DNA from: Elusimicrobiota bacterium
GTDB lineage: Bacteria > Omnitrophota > Gorgyraeia > Zapsychrales > Fredricksoniimonadaceae
Direction of reading: 5' to 3'
Assembly (NCBI GenBank): GCA_012514595.1
Contig: JAAYZZ010000080.1
Span: 1 to 5,747 of the forward strand
Length of the DNA: 5,747 bases
The notes beneath the pieces were generated by a model. The model was not told the origin of the DNA. It ran no database searches and saw nothing but the letters and a program-made list of their open reading frames with translations. A program made the translations under genes and the position numbers. This document shows positions 1 to 5,747 of the stretch, in pieces (within the stretch, counting starts at the first letter, position 1; the number at the start of each line of letters is the position of its first letter).

Positions 1-3000
1 AGGGGATCCCCCTGGATCCGGTAAAAAACATTCTCGCCGTTGCCGTCATTGACCTTGAGCGAGGGCATGAGACGAATATCATCGAAGGAAATGCCGATCT
101 CGCGGGCCAAGTTCTCCAGGCTCAGCCGAAGCTCTCCGGACAAGGGACCGACAAGACCCGAAAGCTGATCGAAAGTGACGGGATCCTGGTTCTCGGCGAC
201 CGAGATACGCTTCTTCCAGGAAAGTTCCGTCTTGCCGTCCTTTTGCGTCGCGCTCAACAAGGAGGAGACCAGCTGTCCTTCCCTGTTATAGACCGCGGCC
301 TCGTAATAGTTCCCGACCGCCTCCCCGTACTGCAGCGGATTGATGCTCCCCAGCTCCTCGTTGGTATCCGGATCAATAATGAAGATCCTCTGGACATTCT
401 CGTCGAGATCCCGTTCTTCGGCGAGCATCAGGGATTTGCCTGTCAGCCCCAATTCCTGCAACGCGTCCGCCGAGAGCGTAACGTCCGTGCTCGCGACCGC
501 TCTTCCGATCGGGTGGTCCCAGTCGATCGAATACTGAACAACGCCGTCCGCCCCCCGGGTCACGGAAAAGGCATAAATGGTCCGGGGCCCCTCCCGATAT
601 CCGACAATGGCCTTGCCCTTCAGAGGACTTCCATTCTCGAACTCCAGGGCAAAGAACTGCGCATAAAGATCCCCAAAGACCCTGGCCTTATCCTCCGAGA
701 CAGAGACCCCTTCTTCGGGGGTCAGGACCGCAAAGGCCGATTCTACCGCTCCGCTCAAACCCCGCCGCTCAACGACCGTCAGATGATCCCCCGTCGGTGT
801 CTTGAATGAATTCTGGAGGGTCGTGGTCGCGATCGGCTGATCGGGGGCTGTCAAAAGACTGATCTGGCCGTGACGTGCATCCACCCGGGCCCAGACCTCG
901 GCCTTCCCGAGAGATGTCGTGGGAGAGACATGGAGCTTTCGGACCACCTCCATCTCTCCCGGCCTGGCCCCTGGCTTCTGGCGGATGACGTTAATCTGAT
1001 CGGCGATCCCCCGGATCTTATTGAAATCCGCCCGGAGCTGCTCGAGGGTGAGATACTCGACGATAGGAGGACGGTTGTCGCCGCGATCCCTGCGGTAGAT
1101 CAGCTGATAATGGCTGTCCAGGTTCGCGGCAGTCTCCTCGTTGCTCCAAAAGACATACTTGCCCCCGTACGTCCGGACCATGCGGCCTGCGACCTCTCCT
1201 TCCCCGTCGAGCTTCTGGATATCCAGGGCATCGCGGGAAAGATCGGGCGTCCCGGCCTCAACGGAAAGTCCACGCTCGACGACCGTCGAAGGCCGGACGG
1301 GGGCGGGATTCCGTCTTAAAAAGTCGCGGACCACCCTAAAGGCGGGCTTCTCGGTCCCGTTCTCTCTCAAAAGACCGTAATGTCCCTCGGTCTCATCCCC
1401 ATCCTTTGTCTTCCACGCCTCATCCTGCGCGGTCATCGCAAAGAAGCCCATGAACCGGGGATCCTGAATGCCGGACAGGTTCCGGAGCGCCTCCTCATAA
1501 TGACGCGCCTGACCGCCTTCATCCTGCTCTCCTGTTCCGGTATCCCATGACGAAACGCCGAATTCAGAAAGATAGACGCGCAGGTTCGGGTTCGCCCCCG
1601 GCGTCTGCGGGATCCGGGCCAGGAATTCCTCGACGGCCGAGGCCGGATTGACCCCGCGGTAAATGTTCATCCCGATCGCATCCACAGAGGGGATCCGGGT
1701 CAGGACATCCGCCGTGGGCACCTCTCCGTGCGCGGTCGCGACGATGATCCCCGGATTGATCTCGTGGATCTTTCGAGCCGCCTGCTCGAGGGAGTCATAC
1801 CAGCGGCCCACGTCATTCCCGAACCACTCGGGGTGATAGTTGTACTCGTTGCCAATCTCGACAATGCTTCCGGGAGGATACTTTCCGAAATGCTCCTCGA
1901 TGAAACGCGCATAGGACCCGCTGCGGATATCGAACTTCTCGGACGCCGGGACCCCCCGGTCATCATAATAGGGAAGGCTCACCACCACCCGGATCCCGGC
2001 CTTGGTCAGGGCCGACAGGACCGTATCGGAGGTGATCGGCGTATAGACCCGGACGGAATTGACCCCCAGCCGCTCAAGGGCGGCGATGCTCTCGGGAGAA
2101 ACTTCGTTCCACGACCAGGAGGTCCGGTCCTTTCCCGCAGGGATCGGAGACCAGGTCACGCCATGGAAGACCTTTCCTCCGTCGGTATACTGCGAGGTCG
2201 CCTCCCCGCTCACTCCAGAAGAACGGGCCCCTTCCTCTACCGTCGCGTTCAGGGCCTCAAGAGAGACATACTGCGATGTCCCGTCCCTCCATATGACAAG
2301 CGCATTGTGTTTCTGGAACTCTTCAAGACTGAAGGCAAGCCGGACCGGAAGTCCGGGCTTCATGGGACGCGCGGTCCTTTCAATGACCATTCGCTTAAGC
2401 CCGTCTGGATCCCTCGCATCCACGGGGACCATCTTGACGCGGTTGGACGCCACAAGCCGGACAAGGGCACCCGCCGGCCTGACACCGGCCCTTTCCTGCT
2501 CGGGCGTCAGTCCGCTCTTGGCCGCGTAGAACTCGGGGCGCCCGGTGTCTTCCCTAATGACCTCGTAGCCCTCTGTTGTCAGAATGACCTCCCGGTCCCT
2601 CATCATCTGAAGCCCGGCTTCGAGGAACTCCTGGACCCGGCCGCGGGCATCGACCTTCACCAGCATGTCCGGCGTCAGCTGAAGCCGCTTTCCTTTTCCG
2701 TCGGGACTATTGAGGGTGAGGACGCGCCCGGCAACTCCGGCGTGCTTCGCGGTCACGAACTCGTCGGTCCGCTCCAGAAGATTGCGGGTACGGCCCGTGT
2801 TGACATCGGTGGCCACCCCATAAGCCGAAAGGCCCAAAAGACGATCGGCCATCTGGCGATTGGCCTGGCGGGCATTTTCGACCATGCTCCGTTTCGCACG
2901 GGTCGACGCGCTGAAAATGCCGGCAACTTTTCCGTCGAGGGCAACCGAGACCAGGGTGTCTCCCGACATGGTCTTTCCCGCGAATCCATCGACAACATAC

Positions 3001-5689
3001 CCCTGACCGTCAGCGCTTCGCGAAACACCTGTGCCCGCCCCGCGTCCTTCCTTATAAATATCCTGGAGACGCTGAAGTCCCTTCATGTTCGTCACAGGGG
3101 CCGGGATCCGCCCATCGTTGAAATAGAGAACACCGTCATACCGTTCACCGGCCGCCGCGACGGCCTGCATGCCCGGTCCCGGATCAAAGATCAGATTCGC
3201 CTGCGAAAAGACATCGGCGAGGATCGCAGGCATCTCCGTCATGGGCTTCTGCATCCCCGGGCTCTGACGAGGTCCCGGCCGCCGGCCGGTCAGGGCCCCT
3301 CCCACTCCGGCCCATTCATCCCGCACCCGGAGGACCTCATCCACTGTATAATCCCGAACGACCCTCCCCACGCGTCCCATCGCGGAAGGCTCGGCCTTGG
3401 GCTGGCCGGGGACGAACTGCACGCGATGGCCATCGGCATCCGTGATCGAGCTCATGGTGTTCAGCTCGCGGGGGTCGGTCACGAAGTGAACGATCCGGCC
3501 CGTGACCGAATGCCGCAGAACCCCGAGGATGACACGGCCCTCTTGGTCCACTCCCTTGATCAGCGTCCGCTCACGCTCTTTGTCGACAATGGACTGCCTG
3601 CGTTCAAAAAGCGGCGTGCGAAGAGGATCCTCTCCGGGCCGCGCCAGGGTCTTGGCGAACTGATCGGTCATGAACGTCGGAGCCGCGAAGGCCTCTTCTC
3701 CTCTCACCGTCCGTGTCTGCGGATCATAGCGAAGGACGAATCCCCTCACCGTCGCACTCCGGTAATCATTCCAGGGATCGGCCGGAACATCTGCGCCGAC
3801 CTCTTCCCATCCATTCTTGTCCGTGAGCCGGTAACGGGCCTGGGCATCGTTGACCTCGTAAACCTGAACCGCGATCACATTCGGGTCCTGATTGAGCGCC
3901 GCACCCAGCTCGAACCCCTGATGATATTCATTGACCTTGAGGAGATACCCCATGTCCGAGGCGACGAATTTTCGCTGACTGTCGCCGATGAACCCGATGT
4001 CCCCCAGAAGATATTTATCGAGAACGCCCAGGCCTGCCTGAAAAGTATCGACGAGACCGATCGTGTAGAGATTCTTCGTGACACGGTTGCCATTCTGGTC
4101 GAACGATTCGACCGGCGTGATATGGACCGTCACGGTCTGAAGGATCCCTTTCCCGAGCGTCATATTCGCGTTGTATTTCACATCCTGCCCGCGCGTCGGA
4201 TGCATGGCCACATAGTTGCGGAGTTCCGCGATGATCTGGGCTCCGAACAAAGGCCCCGCGATCTGATTGAGCGCGGTCTGCGAGCCGTACTCGGTCAGGG
4301 CCTGACCGATCCGGACCCCGGCCAGGATGTCCCTCCCGGGAAGGTCGGGCACGAGGCTGAAGGACAGACCTCCTCCCATCTGGATCTGATGGCTCAGATC
4401 GATCCGGTTATAACTGCTCAGGAAAATGCCATGGATCGGCAGACCGCTCTCCTGCCCGACAGAGGCGATCTTCTTGAGCTGTGCCAGTTCCTGGTCGACA
4501 TGGGCCAGGGCCACAGGGTCCGGGACAAAACGCGGGTTCAGTCCGGTCTCGGCCGTCATCCCGGAGGGGACAAAGACAGGGGCCTGCTGGATGGGCTTGA
4601 GCCCTTCACGCTCGGCAAAGGTCCCGGCCTCCCGTTCCCTGGACTGCCGCCGGGCCGCCTCCTCGATCCTCTTCACATCGGCTTCCGCGATCTCCTCCCC
4701 GAGACGCACGATCGCCTCCTCATTGTGGCGGATCGCCTCGCGGTCCTTGACGATATCGGCCTCCAGGTCCTGGCGGGCCTTGCGGAGCTCCGCGATCTCT
4801 CCATCCTCGACGGAGATCGCAGAGGTCCCTCCCTCGGCCACCCGATCCCCGGCCGCCTTTCCGTCGGGCTCAAAGACCTTGAGAACGATCCGGCCATTGG
4901 AAGACCTGACCCCCTCGGGTAAGGCGCGATCCAGGTCCTTGACCTCTGCCATCTGGACCCACATCCCCGGCTGGATCGTGACCAGCCGGTCGCCGAACCA
5001 GAGTTTTCTCCCGGAAAGCGCGTGGGCGGTGGTGATCTCCTCGAACCCGTTCAGATCGTTCGCCTCTCCCCTGATGCCGCTGAAACGATCCACGACAGAC
5101 CCCCTGACAGCGGACGCAACCGGATCCTGGGTCTCTGCGACGGTCTTGAGGGGGGCGGCCAGAGATGTCGCCGCGACGAACAACATGGACACAAACCTGA
5201 CAATGGTCCGGACCAGACCTTGCTGGGCCGCATCCTGCGCCTGAAGAGAGGCCGCTTCTCGCCGGGAAAAAGAGGCCTGCTCTCTCAAGACCCCCGACTG
5301 ATACCGCGCCGCACTGGCCGCGACACGCGCCATATCCCCCGCATGGATGGCCTGACGCTTTTGGTCGCGGGCCACCGAGAGCTGACGCTGCAGATAAGCA
5401 ACCTTGTCGGCCCTGAGGGACATCTCTTCTTCCCGACGATCCTCGGCAGTCGAGGCCGCCGTTCCCCGGTCAGCGACAAAACCATTCCCTTCGGTCGTCT
5501 GAAGCGCGACCTCCGTGACCACCAGTCCCGGAAGGATCGGCCTCAATCCCCGCGCGGCCTGGAAGGCCGTGACATCGGTATTGATCGCCGCCATATCCAC
5601 AGGCGTCATCCCGCCGGAGAAATACTTCCGCGGCAGGGTCTCGCCCGAGATCTCGTCGAACTCTTCCTTGATGTAATTGAAGACCCCCG
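1..5689 (-). CDS. Giant multi-domain protein with an embedded GH-A glycoside-hydrolase-like domain (partial, both ends open)
   Basis: One minus-strand frame (plus-strand triplets starting at positions divisible by 3) has no TAA, TAG or TGA from about 5711 to position 3, giving some 1,895 codons of protein-like translation. Order of parts: short N-terminal stretch, charged helical region, hydrophobic segment, second coiled coil, about 800 residues of unrecognised beta-rich sequence, a TIM-barrel glycosidase-like domain, then a further beta-rich region that leaves the window. The first in-frame ATG is at 5609-5607, preceded only by a weak purine-rich stretch. It is unlikely to be the true start, because coding-like sequence continues upstream after a one-base shift. 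No cysteine codon occurs in the frame. The role is inferred only: a large exported or surface protein acting on polysaccharide. The gene as a whole matches no family I can name; the enzyme domain is the only firm handle. Confidence 0.9.
3..1310 (-). other. Beta-rich region following the glycosidase domain, truncated by the window edge
   Basis: About 436 residues follow the barrel. A proline-rich linker (NPAPVRPSTVVERG) leads to short beta-like blocks such as GRMVRTYGGKYVFWS (about 1185-1140), YQLIYRRD, AEVWARVDARHGQISLLTAP (about 890-830), GPRTIYAFSVTRGADGVVQYS (about 595-530), RIFIIDPDTNEELGSINPL and NYYEAAVYNREGQLVSSLL. Frequent Gly, Asp and Asn turns between hydrophobic strands suggest beta-sandwich or beta-propeller-like accessory modules, which commonly follow glycosidase barrels and often bind carbohydrate. 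I cannot identify a specific carbohydrate-binding family. The frame is still open at position 3, so the C terminus is outside the window. Confidence 0.5.
1311..2174 (-). other. Glycoside-hydrolase-like TIM-barrel domain (clan GH-A type)
   Basis: About 288 residues show the ordered motifs of a clan GH-A (beta/alpha)8 glycosidase. The domain opens with KVFHGVTWSPIP, then has a first-barrel motif LGVNSVRVYTP (2069 downward) carrying the usual Arg. A strand-4 motif, VEIGNEYNYHPEWFG, has an Asn-Glu pair whose Glu (1847-1845) is the candidate acid/base. A strand-6 motif is GMNIYRG with a Tyr (about 1673-1653). A strand-7 motif, RVYLSEFGVSSWD, has Glu at 1565-1563 as candidate nucleophile. A strand-8 motif is GFFAMTAQDEAWK (1448-1410). 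The two glutamates are 94 residues apart, a normal spacing. Family knowledge predicts retaining cleavage or transfer of a beta-linked glycan. The opening recalls GH17, GH72 and GH2 barrels, but I cannot choose a family or a substrate. Both catalytic residues appear intact, so activity is plausible. Confidence 0.78.
2175..4601 (-). other. About 800-residue region of unrecognised, mostly beta-rich domains
   Basis: Within this stretch the protein alternates short hydrophobic beta-like strings with Gly, Asp and Asn turns. A block at about 4430-4215 contains IQMGGGLSFSLVPDLPGRD and an Ala/Ile-rich helix (LFGAQIIAELRNYVAMH). A block at about 4180-3900 has many alternating strands (LQTVTVHITPVES, then YTIGLVDTFQAGLGVLDKY). 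Later parts include GRIVHFVTDPRELN (around 3510), YDGVLYFNDGRIPAPV (around 3150) and GYEVIREDTGRPEFYAAKSG (around 2560). The region just before the glycosidase domain is rich in Ser, Gly and Glu (around 2235-2190) and looks like a linker. I recognise no named family, motif or metal site. These may be several small binding or structural domains that present the enzyme domain. Confidence 0.5.
4602..4811 (-). other. Strongly charged coiled-coil region 2
   Basis: About 70 residues beginning VEDGEIAELRKARQDLEADI and ending near REREAGTFAEREG are rich in Glu, Arg, Lys and Ala, with Leu, Ile and Val at roughly heptad spacing (EIAELRKARQDLEADIV, then EEAIVRLGEEIAEADV). There are only two glycines within the helix and no proline. 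This is the clearest coiled coil in the window. It separates the hydrophobic and mixed N-terminal part from the long beta-rich part, so a stalk or oligomerisation role is plausible. No computed score supports this; it is read by eye. Confidence 0.7.
5154..5219 (-). other. Internal hydrophobic segment, possible membrane-associated helix
   Basis: Twenty-two residues read GLVRTIVRFVS then MLFVAATSLAA. The segment has two arginines near its start, an uninterrupted hydrophobic core of about 14 residues, and small residues at its end. It resembles a signal-anchor or signal peptide in layout (basic residues, hydrophobic core, Ala-rich end), but it sits inside the long reading frame just after a charged helix. 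The core is short for a certain transmembrane helix, so a buried hydrophobic helix is equally possible. The internal ATG at 5186-5184 has no visible Shine-Dalgarno sequence, so it is not a convincing start. Confidence 0.35.
5223..5462 (-). other. Charged helical, coiled-coil-like region 1
   Basis: About 80 residues dominated by Ala, Arg, Glu, Gln, Leu and Ser, with almost no glycine or proline. They include runs such as EDRREEEMSLRADKVAYLQR and REAASLQAQDAAQQ. The composition and the spacing of Leu, Val and Ala among charged residues predict a long helix, possibly a coiled coil used as a spacer or for oligomerisation. It leads directly into the hydrophobic segment. This is judged by eye; no coiled-coil score was computed. 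Confidence 0.55.
5463..5689 (-). other. N-terminal-side segment of the main frame, no recognised fold
   Basis: About 75 residues run from GVFNYIKEEF through PRKYFSGGMTPVDMAAIN to GNGFVADRG. The stretch mixes a charged beginning with a hydrophobic middle (AARGLRPILPGLVVTEVAL) and a polar, glycine-containing end before the charged helical region. I recognise no family. It holds the first ATG codons of the main frame, at 5609-5607 and 5594-5592. An automatic gene caller might begin a truncated gene there, but neither has a convincing ribosome-binding site. Confidence 0.5.
5684..5688 (-). other. Apparent frameshift at a G5 homopolymer
   Basis: On the minus strand the sequence reads CGCCGGGGGTCTTC. 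Codons upstream read Tyr-Arg-Arg-Gly in one frame, while codons downstream read Gly-Val-Phe-Asn in the frame offset by -1. One more G in the run would restore a single frame. The local sequence does not match a canonical X-XXY-YYZ slippery heptamer. A missing base, either an error or a true mutation, is therefore more likely than programmed frameshifting. Confidence 0.65.
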
Positions 5690-5747
5690 GCGGTAGGCGG
5701 CCAGGTACTGTTCATAGATCCGGTCCTTGTCCCCCGCATCGTCGAGG
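5684..5747 (-). CDS. Upstream coding segment of the same giant gene, in a frame offset by one base
   Basis: In the main frame a TGA stop lies at 5714-5712. The frame whose codons begin at 5746 reads LDDAGDKDRIYEQYLAAYRR, a typical charged helical sequence, up to the G run at 5688-5684. Adding one G to that run would join it in frame to the downstream sequence GVFNYIKEEFDEIS with no stop. The simplest reading is that this is the continuation of the giant gene toward its N terminus, broken by a single-base deletion that is either real or a sequencing or assembly error. The segment is too short to assign function, and it runs off the right edge of the window. Confidence 0.7.

Noticed and set aside
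243..1319. Plus-strand open frames of 188 and 149 codons
   Set aside because: Same antisense register as the large shadow frame. They have no recognisable motifs, and the minus strand reads as continuous protein there.
3270..3300. GC-rich, partly palindromic stretch that could be a hairpin or terminator
   Set aside because: It lies within continuous coding sequence, has no following T run on either strand, and is expected from Gly-, Pro- and Arg-rich codons.
1728..4922. Plus-strand open frame of 1,064 codons
   Set aside because: It lies codon-for-codon opposite the minus-strand gene. Its translation is rich in Arg, Gly, Asp, Pro and His without folded-protein patterns or motifs, and it is explained by missing TTA, CTA and TCA codons in the sense gene. 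The sense strand carries ordered glycosidase motifs in the same bases.
4426..5244. Plus-strand open frame of 272 codons
   Set aside because: A serine- and arginine-rich translation typical of an off-frame antisense reading. It overlaps the minus-strand coiled coils and hydrophobic segment, which have clear protein character.
5684..5692. Programmed -1 ribosomal frameshift site
   Set aside because: The sequence does not form a canonical slippery heptamer, and I saw no obvious downstream structure. A single missing G is a simpler explanation.
5022..5696. Plus-strand open frame of 224 codons
   Set aside because: In exact antisense register with the minus-strand gene, with the same Arg, Gly and Asp excess as the other shadows.
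5470..5739. Minus-strand open frame of 89 codons starting at 5739
   Set aside because: It is in the third minus frame. Neither the upstream coding segment nor the main frame uses it, and its translation is low-complexity Gly, Arg and Thr sequence.

Overview
The whole window is the inside of one very long protein-coding gene on the minus strand. Reading triplets back from the right end, one frame stays open from about position 5711 down to position 3, and the coding part I can follow covers about 1,895 codons. The translation looks like real protein throughout: folded-looking, beta-rich stretches, two charged helical (coiled-coil-like) stretches and a recognisable enzyme domain. Neither the true start nor the stop codon lies in the window, so the complete protein is larger than about 1,900 residues. 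I see no intergenic gap, RNA gene, promoter, terminator, mobile element or CRISPR array.

Layout in the direction of translation (right to left). Positions 5747-5684 encode about 21 residues in a neighbouring frame, which joins the main frame at a run of five G (minus strand). Then come a short N-terminal stretch (5689-5463), a charged helical region (5462-5223), a hydrophobic segment (5219-5154), a mixed region (5153-4812), and a second strongly charged coiled coil (4811-4602). After that there are about 800 residues of mainly beta-type sequence with no family I recognise (4601-2175). Next is a TIM-barrel glycoside-hydrolase-like domain of clan GH-A type (2174-1311), with candidate catalytic glutamates at 1847-1845 and 1565-1563. 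Last are about 435 further beta-rich residues (1310-3), which run off the left edge.

The protein has no cysteine in about 1,895 codons, which fits an exported or cell-surface protein, though no signal peptide is in view. The GH-A domain suggests action on, or binding to, a polysaccharide; the substrate cannot be read from the sequence.

The organism cannot be fixed from this window. Coding is GC-rich, with almost no TTA, CTA or TCA codons. A giant, cysteine-free, multi-domain protein with a carbohydrate-active domain resembles the giant genes reported from Omnitrophota-type uncultured bacteria, but this is an inference at modest confidence. The long open frames on the plus strand, including one of more than 1,000 codons, are antisense shadows lying exactly in codon register with the minus-strand gene.
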